Under the pieces are notes generated by a model, which worked only from the letters and a program-made list of their open reading frames with translations, had not been told where the DNA came from and did no database searches. DNA of 64,000 nucleotides, from NCBI RefSeq assembly GCF_024341905.1, contig NZ_BQXY01000001.1, positions 219,013-283,012 on the forward strand. The letters run 5' to 3'. This DNA comes from Clostridium folliculivorans (GTDB taxonomy: Bacteria > Bacillota > Clostridia > Clostridiales > Clostridiaceae). Below, in pieces: positions 56,070 through 64,000 of the stretch. The position numbers were made by a program, and so were the translations under genes. The number at the start of each line of letters is the position of its first letter. The stretch's first letter is position 1.

Positions 56070-56118
56070 TTACTGTCTACACCGCATGTGGAGACAGTGG
56101 TTAAGCTAAGTAAGTAAA
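56070..56118 (+). pseudogene. C-terminal fragment of a second TrmA-family methyltransferase
   Basis: The frame [12 protein letters not shown] followed by a stop is nearly the same as the last residues of the RlmD-type protein ending at 51233 ([13 protein letters not shown]). Only this scrap remains. It suggests a paralogue or a duplicated segment was deleted when the island arrived. Confidence 0.6.
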
Positions 56119-56125
56119 CATTAAA

Positions 56126-56160
56126 AAAAGCTAGGATTTTATAAAATCCTAGCCTTTTTT
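56126..56160. terminator. Bidirectional terminator between TrmA fragment and arabinanase
   Basis: AAAAAGCTAGGATTTTA pairs almost perfectly with TAAAATCCTAGCCTTTTTT. Confidence 0.85.
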
Positions 56161-56167
56161 GATACTC

Positions 56168-59100
56168 TTATTTAGTTTTAGTTAAAAATGTCTTTGTTAT
56201 ACTTCCTGTATAGTTTCCTTTTCCGGTAATAGTTACTTTTGTAATTCCTGCTTTTGAATTATAAGAATAGATTATTGTATAATCTTTTCCTTCTTTCAAA
56301 GTGATGTCTCCATCCTTTACAATAACCTTTCCATCATAGATGTGAGCAGAAGTTCCTGAAGTTACTGATAATTTGCAGACTTTCTTGGCTTCAATGATAA
56401 AGCTTTTGGTTATTACTTCTGTATAACCTCCTTTTCCTGTAACTATTATTTTTCCAACTCCTGCATTTATATTATCGGTATAACTAACTGTATAATCTGT
56501 TCCTGCTACAAGAGTTGTAGTGCCGTCTTTTACTGTAACCACTGGAGTCTTTGCTGTTCCATCATAATCATAAGAAGAATTATCTAAGGTTACTTCTGAT
56601 GTGGTGATATCTTTTGGCGAAATAGTAAAGGTTTTTGTTATTGTTCCTGTGTAATTACCTTTTCCTGAAATTGCTGCTGTTGCTGTTCCTATATTTGTAT
56701 TATCAGTATAAGTGACTGTATAATCTGTTCCTTCTACAAGAACCTTAGAACCATCTGTTACTGTAACTGCTGGGGTTTTTGGTGTTCCATCATAGGTATA
56801 GGTTGCATTACTTAAGGTTGCTGTAGGTGAAGAGCCATCAGTTACATAACCATAGAAGTATACATTGCTTATAGTGCAGTTTGCTTGGTCTGTCCACCAA
56901 GAACCTTTACCAAAATATATATCATTGGCTGAAGAAGTAAGCCAAGTTAATACCTTACTGTAATCTGTTAATGTGCCAGCTGCCTTTGTGGAATCGCTTA
57001 ATATGGATTGGTCATATGCTTTTACACCATTCACATCTACTTCAAAGCCTGTTGTAGTAAGAGATATTTCTACAGTGGATTTTGAATCTCCAATATAATC
57101 TGTTACCATTTTATAGTTAGAAAGATTAGCATCAAACCAGCCACCTAATGCGTTATATCCTAAATAAGAACCTGGTGTGAAATATAATCTCCCGTTTGTT
57201 CCGCCATTGCCCAAGAAAGAAATAATAGTTCCAAGTGCATTTTTTACTCCGGTAGATTGTACATCAAATTTAATCTTTACACCCTTAGAAGGATCGATAT
57301 TAGAAATCATTTTATAAGGGTTTTTCATAGACAAAGTACCGTCTGCCCTTGTTGTTAAATCTTGAGGTTGATTTACAAAAGCTGAACTTACAACCTGCAT
57401 ACCGTTAGCATCAGTCATCATTTTGGTTGTTTGTAAAAGATAACCGTAGAAGTATACATTACTTATAGTGCAGTTAGCTGCTTGATCTGTCCACCATGAA
57501 CCCTTACCGAAGTACACCTTATTAGAAGTTGTAGAAATCCAAGTTAATACATTATAGTAGTCTGATAATGTTCCAGCTCCTTTTGTTGAATCGCTTATTA
57601 TTGATTGGTCATAGGCTTTAACCCCATTAACATCCACTTCAAAACCTTTTGTAGTAAGTGAAATTTCTACAGTATCTTTTGAATCTCCAAGATAATCAGT
57701 AGCCATTCCATAGTTGTGAAGATTTGCATCATAATATCCGCCTAAAGCGTTATATCCTAAATAGGAGCCTGGTGTGAAATAAAGTTTTCCATTTCCCCCG
57801 TCCATAAAGGAAATGATAGTTCCAAGTACATTTTTTGTTCCAGTAGACTGAACATCAAATTTAATCTTTATGCCTTTTGATACATCAAGATTAGGAATTG
57901 AACTATAAGGATTTGCGATAGACAAGCTACCGTCTAATTTTGTTGTTAAATCCTGAGGGGCGTTTACAAAAGCAGATCCAAGCACTTGCATTGTGCTATC
58001 ATTTTTAATAGCCTTATGTACTAATACATTAAAGCCCTTAGTATATACCTTATTATTTTTTGATATTGTTGCAGTCATAGTAACATTAGTATCTTCTGCT
58101 GGAGTAGTTACTTTTCCGTCATTTCCAATAACAGCTGTATTTGATGAGGACCAGGTCACTGTTGCACCAAACACACTTGCTTTAGGAAGAGTTATATCTG
58201 AATAAGTTTCAGAAGTAACTGAAAGGTTATCCTTTGCCATTGCAATTGAAGCTTCATCAGATGGATATTTAGCTCCCCATATGCATGTATCATCTGTTCC
58301 AACTACAGTAAATGCCATTGTATTTACATTGGTTCCTTCAATGGTCTGTTCTACAAAAAGACCTTCATAAGTAGTTCCCCCAACATTTAATGTAACATAA
58401 GGTGCATTAGCATCCATTGTCCATGTTCCTGTGTAATCGCCGGAAATAGTACCATCTGCATTTAAAGTCATATTTTGACCACTGCAATATTCAAGGTTTG
58501 AGTAATTAATATTCTGTTTCTGTAAAATAACTTCATAAGAACCAGTAACACTAGAAGCTGAATAGCCTGTCTTTGAAACAGTTTCTCCATTGTATTCGAA
58601 TGGAGCTTCTACTAGATAATGATTTTTTGTTGTAAATAATTGATGTACTCTGTCAGTAAATCCTTCTGAACCATCATTTGTTCTTGTATGGTAAACAATA
58701 TATGCCTTTCCATCGGAATCAACAAAAGCTGAGTTATGTCCTTGAGCTACTTGAGCATATTTCTGATAATTCCATTTATAATAGGACATTAGCCTTGTAC
58801 CAACATCATTATTGGTATTTACAGTATAAGTAGAGTATTTTGGTGATTGGCCAGATACATCTGTATATGGGCCTACTGGATTAGAAGCTTTGTAAACCCT
58901 AACATTGTAACCGCCTTTTGCTACAAGTCCACCATCTGATATAAACAAATAATAATAGCCATCAATATATTGAATATAAGAAGCTTCTCCAGAAGTACCA
59001 CTTCCACCAGCAAGTTTGATTCCCATGTATGGATCAGAGTTACCTGCAGAATAGCTATAAGTAGTAGCTGTATCTCTTAAACCTGAAGCTGGATCAAGCT

Positions 59101-59959
59101 GAATAATATATATACCACCCGACCAAGAACCGTAGGTCATATAAAGTTTTCCGTCTTGACCATAAAAAGCAGTAGGGTCAATAGCATGTGCTCCATAACT
59201 ATTATTCCATGTGGTTGTTGCAGTAGTTGTTGAATTATCTGAACAGGTATATTTAGTTGATATATATCTGCTTGGAAGTGTAGTAAGACTTGTTACTGTT
59301 GTAAAATCAGTGTTTGCAAAATCATGATTATTATTTGCATCAGTAAAGCCTGAATAAATAACAGTTCCTACATAAGTCCAATCTCCATCTAAGCTATCTG
59401 CTGTAAGCATTGCAATAGATGAATTCCATGAACAACCGTTGATGCTAATGTACATACACCATTTGTTTAAAGTAGTGTTATAAATAACATCAGGAGCCCA
59501 CATGTTTCCTGATGGATCATATACACTGTCGCCCATTTTAGCCCAATTAAATTCTTTAGCAAATAAAGTTTTGTAATTTGAAGTAATGTTATTTGTAAAT
59601 GGTGTCCAGTTTTTTAAGTCCGATGATTTAGCAAAAGCTAAATGTGATCCGAAAATATAGTATGTTCCTTTTCCGTCTGAAATAATTGAAGGGTCATGCA
59701 CCGATACACGATCTACAGATGTTTTTGAATATGCTGAAGCTAGATCCACGTCAGTTAAAGTTGTAGTTTGATCTGTTGTAGATGCCATAACGTTAAGTCC
59801 TTGAATCGGAGTTAATATCATCGTAGCCGTTAACCCTACGGCTATTCCTCTTTTGATGCCTTTTTTCACGCTTTTACCAAACCATTTTGAAAACGATTTA
59901 GTTTTTGTTAAACTTAAAGCTAGCCTTGATGTCAATCTGGTTAAAGTTTTTGTTAACAA
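56168..59959 (-). CDS. Secreted modular GH43 arabinan endo-1,5-alpha-L-arabinosidase
   Basis: 1263 residues. A long signal peptide (Lys-rich n-region, hydrophobic core about 39-55) is followed by a GH43 five-bladed propeller (about 80-455): Asp89 in VHDPSI, Asp near 260 in AIDPTAFY, Glu near 323 in SGEASYIQY. Next are a lipocalin-like beta domain (about 475-560), an Ig-like domain (about 580-655), two near-identical LamG-like domains (about 656-845 and 853-1050), then three Ig-like YDG repeats (about 1053-1263). It cleaves plant arabinan. TTG 59959, six bases after GGGGGG, is the preferred start over ATG 60010. No dockerin or sortase anchor is seen. Confidence 0.85.
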   Translation of the reverse strand: MLTKTLTRLTSRLALSLTKTKSFSKWFGKSVKKGIKRGIAVGLTATMILTPIQGLNVMASTTDQTTTLTDVDLASAYSKTSVDRVSVHDPSIISDGKGTYYIFGSHLAFAKSSDLKNWTPFTNNITSNYKTLFAKEFNWAKMGDSVYDPSGNMWAPDVIYNTTLNKWCMYISINGCSWNSSIAMLTADSLDGDWTYVGTVIYSGFTDANNNHDFANTDFTTVTSLTTLPSRYISTKYTCSDNSTTTATTTWNNSYGAHAIDPTAFYGQDGKLYMTYGSWSGGIYIIQLDPASGLRDTATTYSYSAGNSDPYMGIKLAGGSGTSGEASYIQYIDGYYYLFISDGGLVAKGGYNVRVYKASNPVGPYTDVSGQSPKYSTYTVNTNNDVGTRLMSYYKWNYQKYAQVAQGHNSAFVDSDGKAYIVYHTRTNDGSEGFTDRVHQLFTTKNHYLVEAPFEYNGETVSKTGYSASSVTGSYEVILQKQNINYSNLEYCSGQNMTLNADGTISGDYTGTWTMDANAPYVTLNVGGTTYEGLFVEQTIEGTNVNTMAFTVVGTDDTCIWGAKYPSDEASIAMAKDNLSVTSETYSDITLPKASVFGATVTWSSSNTAVIGNDGKVTTPAEDTNVTMTATISKNNKVYTKGFNVLVHKAIKNDSTMQVLGSAFVNAPQDLTTKLDGSLSIANPYSSIPNLDVSKGIKIKFDVQSTGTKNVLGTIISFMDGGNGKLYFTPGSYLGYNALGGYYDANLHNYGMATDYLGDSKDTVEISLTTKGFEVDVNGVKAYDQSIISDSTKGAGTLSDYYNVLTWISTTSNKVYFGKGSWWTDQAANCTISNVYFYGYLLQTTKMMTDANGMQVVSSAFVNQPQDLTTRADGTLSMKNPYKMISNIDPSKGVKIKFDVQSTGVKNALGTIISFLGNGGTNGRLYFTPGSYLGYNALGGWFDANLSNYKMVTDYIGDSKSTVEISLTTTGFEVDVNGVKAYDQSILSDSTKAAGTLTDYSKVLTWLTSSANDIYFGKGSWWTDQANCTISNVYFYGYVTDGSSPTATLSNATYTYDGTPKTPAVTVTDGSKVLVEGTDYTVTYTDNTNIGTATAAISGKGNYTGTITKTFTISPKDITTSEVTLDNSSYDYDGTAKTPVVTVKDGTTTLVAGTDYTVSYTDNINAGVGKIIVTGKGGYTEVITKSFIIEAKKVCKLSVTSGTSAHIYDGKVIVKDGDITLKEGKDYTIIYSYNSKAGITKVTITGKGNYTGSITKTFLTKTK

Positions 59960-60431
59960 ATAAATCCCCCCTTGTATTTTGATTTTTACCGGATTAAATA
60001 TCAAAAACAATTAATGTTATAGATTTTTATGAGGTATTTAAGATGTTATATATTATAGGTTTTATTAAAATGTTTTAGATATTACTATATAATTATATTA
60101 TTTATTTTGCATGAAAACAACTAAATTAGAAATTTTATACATATAAAAGTAAAAATATATTTTATACTAATCTAAAGCAAATAATAATAACGAATTAGTC
60201 ATATCGTATTAGAAGATTGATGAAATTATTGTGAACTGTTAAGTATTTCAGATAAAGATAAACGAAGTTTCTATGAAAAAGAGCTGGGAGGTTTATAAAT
60301 CGCAGATGAGTTCTTTTAGCAGAAATTAATTTATTTATAAATAAAAGTTAATAATAATGAAAAACTAATCAAAGGATGAAAAATTCGAGGAGGTGCTAGG
60401 GATACAATATTGTGAAAGAAGGAATAGAACT
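59960..60431. other. Divergent region between the arabinanase and the RyR ATPase
   Basis: Very AT-rich with no coding region. It must hold promoters for both divergent genes. A strong Shine-Dalgarno GAGGAGG at 60387-60393 lies 38 bases before the ATG chosen for the ATPase. Confidence 0.5.
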
Positions 60432-63035
60432 ATGGAAAATAGAAAAATAAAGATTGCAGTATCAGGAGATGTTTGTATTAACTTACTACAGTGGAGAACA
60501 CACGAACAGTGTAGCAGGGAATTAAGTTGGAGATATTATCCACATGTACATAGTGCTTTTAAACCAGGTGATGCAGTGCTTTTATCAAAATTAACAGCAA
60601 TATCTACTGGTGCAACAGTACTTTCGCAAAAAATACAGAATATTGAGGAGAGCTTAAATGAAGGAACACTTCTTTCTACTGCGGAATTAGAACTTTTTCC
60701 AGTGGAATCAGAGGAAAAAAATAATCATAAAGTTTACAGGGTGAATCAGTTTATGGGATTTACAGGTCCGACTAAAAGTGTACCTAAACAGTTCTCAATT
60801 GAAGACGATGATGAGAATGCTGATCTGGTCATAATAGATGATGAAAATAATGGTTTTAATACTAATGAAGAATTTTGGCCATTGGCCTTAAAGTCTCATA
60901 ATAAATCACCAGTAATCATTTATAAAATGAATAATCCAAACTGTTCTAGCATGCTTTGGAACCATATTGAAGAATTTCATATTGAAAACACAATAGTAGT
61001 TATAAATGGAGATGATCTGCGCTCTAAAGGTGTTAACATAAGTAAAGGACTTTCTTGGGAAAGAACTTCATTAGATTTTGTGTGGCAGATGAATAATAAT
61101 CCAAACCTTTGCTTTCTTGCTAACTGTCAGCATCTTATTGTGCCTTTTGGTCTTGAGGGGGCTATTTATTATAAAAAGCAAGAAGGCATAGAGTCTCATT
61201 TATACTTCTTAACCTACGAGTTTGAGGGTGGATTTATCAAAGAAAACCAAGGCAAAATGTATGGATTGACATCTTGTTTTGTGGCAGGTTTAGCAAAGGC
61301 TATTACTCGGGCATTAGCTAAAAATGAGAGTTTTAGCATAAGCATTGATGAAGGAATTCGGGAAGGAATGGTTGCTGCCCAAAAATACTTCATTAATGGT
61401 TTTGGAATTGATGCCATTGAAAGTGCTTTTCCTAGCCCATCAATATTTACTGAGAGCGAAAATGATTTTATTTTCAAAGAACACATACAGGAAGTACCTA
61501 TACGAAATACAAATAATCCAAACTGTCAGTCATGCTGGTATATTATTAAAGATAAAAGTTCAACTAGTTTGGCTGAAATAGCCTATGATATTGTTAAGAA
61601 TGGTGAAAAAAGTGCACTTAAATTTATTCCAATAGCAACTTTCGGTAATTTGAAAACTGTAGATAGGGCAGAAATTGAGGGGTATAGAAGTATTAAAAAT
61701 CTAATTTCAGAATACGTTTCAGCAAAAAGCATAGTTCGACCGCTTTCTATCGCTGTTTTTGGAACACCTGGATCAGGCAAATCCTTTGGAGTTTCGGAGG
61801 TTGCTTCAAGCATTGCACCAGCATTGATTGAAAAATTAAATTTTAATTTGTCTCAATTTCAGTCTCTTTCAGATTTGATAGCAGCTTTTCATAGGGTAAG
61901 AGATTTTTCACTGAAAGGGAAGCTTCCACTTGTATTTTTTGATGAATTTGATTCTTACCTTGAAGGTAAATTAGGCTGGCTCAAGTATTTCTTAGCACCT
62001 ATGCAGGATGGGGTGTTCAGAGAAGGCGACTATGTACACCCCATTGGCAAAGCGATTTTTGTATTTGCAGGAGGCACGAGCAGTACCTTTAAAGAATTCA
62101 GCGGAGAAGATATTAATGATGAAATGGAATATAAGCTCTTTTTTAAAGAATTTCAAAGCAGGAAGGGGCCGGATTTTATAAGCAGGCTAAGGGGTTATGT
62201 GAATATCCTAGGGCCAAATCAAACAGATGAACATTGGGATCAATTATTTGTAATTCGCAGAGCCATGCTTTTACGTTCACTCCTGGAGCGCAAAACCCCT
62301 TATCTCATAAATGATAGAGGTGAAGCTCAAATAGATAATGGTGTATTACGGGCACTTCTTAAAATATCAAAGTATAAACATGAATCAAGATCTATGGAAG
62401 CAATACTTGAAATGAGCTCGCTCAGTGGAGCAAAAAAGTGGGAGCAATCGCATCTGCCATCAAAGGAACAGTTAATACTTCATGTTGATGCAGAACAATT
62501 TTTACGTCTACTAATGCAAGATGCATTTTTTAGTGAGAAAATTGAGAAGCTTGCTATGGACCTTTATCATACTCACAAAGAAATTTATAAAGATACTCTT
62601 AAGTCGGGTTTAACGTGCATGCAGCCATGGGAGGATATTGATGATGAATTTAAAAATTCTATTCGCGATAGAGTGAGATATATCCCTAATGCCTTAAATA
62701 AAATAAATTACGATATAATATCTGTTAAAGAAAAACCAGAAATAATTGAATTTACAGAAAGAGAGCTGGACATTTTAGCTGAATATGAACACAAGCGCTG
62801 GTCACTACAAAAGAAAGATGAGGGGTGGAAATATGGTGATAAGATAGATGAGAAGAGAAGAACCCATCCTTCTTTGGTGCCGTGGGATAACCTGGGCTTA
62901 GATGAGAAAAATAATATAATATCTTATATTAAAGCTTGGCCGGAAATATTGGCTAATTCTAATTTTAAGATAGAGCGGCTAAAGTATTTATGCTTTTGCG
63001 AATCTCAAGGATATGTTAAAGGTTCAATGCAATAG
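60432..63035 (+). CDS. PfkB-like / AAA ATPase / RyR-domain protein
   Basis: About 867 residues, unusual architecture. The N-terminal ~330 residues resemble a PfkB/ribokinase-like fold (KIAVSGDVCINLLQ at the start; VVINGDDL, LIVPFGLEGAIYYKK and GLTSCFVAGLAKAI near its end). A P-loop AAA-type ATPase follows: Walker A GTPGSGKS at about 444-451, Walker B PLVFFDEFD at about 499-506. The last ~85 residues form a RyR domain (YEHKRWSLQKKDEGWKYGDKIDEKRRTHPSLVPWDNL). In bacteria RyR domains have been linked by comparative genomics to nucleotide-centred conflict or sensing systems. ATG 60432 has AAGGAA seven bases before it; a stronger site further up faces an in-frame ATA at 60402. Cytoplasmic. Substrate unknown. 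Confidence 0.75.
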   Translation: MENRKIKIAVSGDVCINLLQWRTHEQCSRELSWRYYPHVHSAFKPGDAVLLSKLTAISTGATVLSQKIQNIEESLNEGTLLSTAELELFPVESEEKNNHKVYRVNQFMGFTGPTKSVPKQFSIEDDDENADLVIIDDENNGFNTNEEFWPLALKSHNKSPVIIYKMNNPNCSSMLWNHIEEFHIENTIVVINGDDLRSKGVNISKGLSWERTSLDFVWQMNNNPNLCFLANCQHLIVPFGLEGAIYYKKQEGIESHLYFLTYEFEGGFIKENQGKMYGLTSCFVAGLAKAITRALAKNESFSISIDEGIREGMVAAQKYFINGFGIDAIESAFPSPSIFTESENDFIFKEHIQEVPIRNTNNPNCQSCWYIIKDKSSTSLAEIAYDIVKNGEKSALKFIPIATFGNLKTVDRAEIEGYRSIKNLISEYVSAKSIVRPLSIAVFGTPGSGKSFGVSEVASSIAPALIEKLNFNLSQFQSLSDLIAAFHRVRDFSLKGKLPLVFFDEFDSYLEGKLGWLKYFLAPMQDGVFREGDYVHPIGKAIFVFAGGTSSTFKEFSGEDINDEMEYKLFFKEFQSRKGPDFISRLRGYVNILGPNQTDEHWDQLFVIRRAMLLRSLLERKTPYLINDRGEAQIDNGVLRALLKISKYKHESRSMEAILEMSSLSGAKKWEQSHLPSKEQLILHVDAEQFLRLLMQDAFFSEKIEKLAMDLYHTHKEIYKDTLKSGLTCMQPWEDIDDEFKNSIRDRVRYIPNALNKINYDIISVKEKPEIIEFTERELDILAEYEHKRWSLQKKDEGWKYGDKIDEKRRTHPSLVPWDNLGLDEKNNIISYIKAWPEILANSNFKIERLKYLCFCESQGYVKGSMQ

Positions 63036-63077
63036 TAAAAAGAATAGATTATCACATAAAATTGTTATAAAATCAAA

Positions 63078-63113
63078 AAAGTTGTTTATAAAGTTGTATA
63101 TAAAGTTGTATAT
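63078..63113. repeat. Three tandem 12-bp units
   Basis: AAAGTTGTTTAT, AAAGTTGTATAT, AAAGTTGTATAT run head to tail between the RyR ATPase and the CDGSH gene. They may be a small protein-binding array or slippage. Confidence 0.5.
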
Positions 63114-63204
63114 ATCAGTATAAAACATATATGTTTTAACATAATAATATTGAAATGAATAGTATTAGCTAAATCAATAGACAAAATAAAGAGGAGCGGT
63201 AATT

Positions 63205-63453
63205 ATGGAAAAACCTATAATAGCACAAAAATCACCTATTCCTGTTGAACTCAAAAAGGGTGAAACTTATTATTATTGTACATGTGGCAGAAGTTCAAAG
63301 CAACCATTTTGCAATGGAGCACATCAAGGCACTTCATTTGAACCATTGGCATTCACCGCTGAAAAAGATGGAACGGCTTATTTATGTGGATGTAAACATA
63401 CTGGCAATCCTCCATATTGTGATGGAACCCATGATAAGCTAAAGGAGGAGTAA
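63205..63453 (+). CDS. CDGSH iron-sulfur protein with two motifs
   Basis: 82 residues with two CDGSH-type 2Fe-2S binding motifs: CTCGRSSKQPFCNGAH (about 32-47) and CGCKHTGNPPYCDGTH (about 62-77). Both have the three-Cys, one-His pattern that binds a redox-active cluster. Bacterial tandem-CDGSH proteins are small electron-transfer or redox-sensing proteins. A GAGGAG site precedes ATG. It is followed at once by a second CDGSH gene and preceded by the RyR ATPase 170 bases upstream. Confidence 0.93.
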   Translation: MEKPIIAQKSPIPVELKKGETYYYCTCGRSSKQPFCNGAHQGTSFEPLAFTAEKDGTAYLCGCKHTGNPPYCDGTHDKLKEE

Positions 63454-63457
63454 AACC

Positions 63458-63655
63458 ATAGGAAATATTAAAATTCAAGTACTTGATGACGCGCCACTTA
63501 TTGTAAAAGGTGAAGTAGAATTAATTGATGGCGAAGGTAAAAGTATGGGGACTAATCCTGAATTTCATTTATGCAGATGTGGCTTATCAAAAAATAAACC
63601 ACATTGCGATGGTTCTCATAGAGGGAAGTTTGAGAGCAAAGTTCGCGCAAAATAA
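63458..63655 (+). CDS. Single-motif CDGSH iron-sulfur protein, apparent ATA start
   Basis: 65 residues reading IGNIKIQVLDDAPLIVKGEV onward and ending in a perfect CDGSH motif CRCGLSKNKPHCDGSH. The whole length fits the family, so the beginning is coding. No ATG/GTG/TTG lies at the start: the codon nine bases after GGAGG is ATA (63458). Initiation at ATA, an error or mutation of ATG, or use of the in-frame ATG at 63545 (which keeps the motif but loses 29 residues) are possible. It is four bases after the previous stop, so the CDGSH genes are coupled. Confidence 0.75.
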   Translation: MGNIKIQVLDDAPLIVKGEVELIDGEGKSMGTNPEFHLCRCGLSKNKPHCDGSHRGKFESKVRAK

Positions 63656-63666
63656 TTATATATCTA

Positions 63667-63697
63667 TAAAGTCTATGTATATTGCATAGGCTTTTAC
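63667..63697 (+). terminator. Terminator after the CDGSH genes
   Basis: AAGTCTATG pairs (one G-T) with CATAGGCTTT, followed by T-rich sequence. Confidence 0.65.
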
Positions 63698-63783
63698 TAT
63701 TTTTTCTTAACTTTGTGTCTACTTTATTGTACCATGTCCACTATTTTTTCTTAACTCTGTGTCTACTTTATTGTACCATGTCC
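63696..63783. repeat. 44-bp tandem duplication
   Basis: 63696-63739 and 63740-63783 are identical except for one base (TTT versus TCT at about 63713/63757). Both start ACTATTTTTTCTTAAC and end ACCATGTCC. The style recalls the end of an insertion sequence; no transposase lies in the window. Confidence 0.8.
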
Positions 63784-64000
63784 AATGCACAATCTAAAGA
63801 TAATGAATCTGTAGATGGGATTAGATATGCTAAAATGATTGGCGGAATAGTTAATTTAGTTAGGTATTCCATTGGATCAAAATTAGATTCTGAAGGAATT
63901 CATTATCAACGTTTTATCACACATGTTAAGTTTTTTGTAGAAAGACTATTTAAAGGTAAAATGCTTAAAGGTGAAAGCGAAGTAATGTTTGACCAAATAT
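63778..64000 (+). pseudogene. Truncated PRD domain of a BglG/LicT-type antiterminator, partial
   Basis: The frame from ATG 63778 reads MSNAQSKDNESVDGIRYAKM and later YQRFITHVKFFVERLFKGKML, the start of PRD2 in BglG-family antiterminators, where NAQ usually ends PRD1. The RNA-binding domain and PRD1 are missing and are replaced by the 44-bp tandem repeat. The gene continues past the window. It looks like a remnant cut off at its 5' end. Phosphotransferase-controlled antitermination would not work without the RNA-binding domain. Confidence 0.65.

Noticed and set aside
60412-60450. Possible 12-codon leader peptide ahead of the RyR ATPase (GTG at 60412)
   Set aside because: Spacing from the strong ribosome-binding site is 18 bases, too long, and no attenuator follows.

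Overview
The window is AT-rich Clostridium-type DNA. The gene order (SPOR protein, DUF4321, maf, radC, mreBCD, PBP2, minCDE, rodA, mgsA, spoIVFA/B, two radical-SAM family genes, rng, rplU-prp-rpmA, obg, yhbY, nadD, yqeK, LCP) is the chromosomal core of spore-forming Clostridium sensu stricto and allies. spoIVFA/B point to an endosporulating Firmicute, and the SAM-I riboswitch and L21 leader fit. The species cannot be fixed from this sequence.

Layout. 0.4-7.3 kb: secreted NlpC/P60 hydrolase, MazG-like protein, AraC regulator divergent from a heterodimeric ABC exporter, SPOR-domain protein. 7.7-24.8 kb: cell shape, division-site and sporulation block ending in RNase G. 25.3-34.8 kb: ribosome assembly and housekeeping (L21, Prp, L27, Obg, YhbY, NadD, YqeK, LCP ligase, RidA, RluA-type pseudouridine synthase, DacF, ComEA). 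35-42 kb: maltose/maltodextrin module of beta-phosphoglucomutase, LacI regulator, glucan phosphorylase and GH65 phosphorylase, tied together by similar LacI-type operator palindromes. 42.6-51.2 kb: transporters (TauE/SafE, MFS), a SAM-riboswitch-controlled metNIQ operon with a second metQ, an RDD protein and an RlmD-type methyltransferase. 51.5-56.1 kb: a broken NERD-type gene interrupted by about 4.2 kb of visibly higher-GC DNA (AraC regulator, Fe-alcohol dehydrogenase, two flavin reductases, dead LigB dioxygenase), followed by a C-terminal scrap of a second TrmA-family gene. 56.2-60 kb: a large secreted GH43 arabinanase. 60.4-63.7 kb: a PfkB-like/AAA/RyR-domain ATPase followed by two CDGSH iron-sulfur proteins, the second apparently starting at ATA. 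63.7-64 kb: a 44-bp tandem duplication fused to the PRD part of a truncated BglG-type antiterminator, running off the window.

The intergenic regions carry at least four dispersed repeat families. A and B are palindromic elements with related terminal inverted repeats. C is a MITE-like element with ends near TGAAATTAAGTGG. D is a roughly 105-bp element with a conserved 5' part and a 3' hairpin whose sequence differs between copies while base pairing is kept, which suggests a structured or small RNA. One D copy is nested inside a C copy.

The least explained locus is the RyR/AAA ATPase with its CDGSH neighbours. The element D candidate RNA and the foreign island are the next most worthwhile targets. 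All function calls come from reading motifs and gene order; no database search was run.
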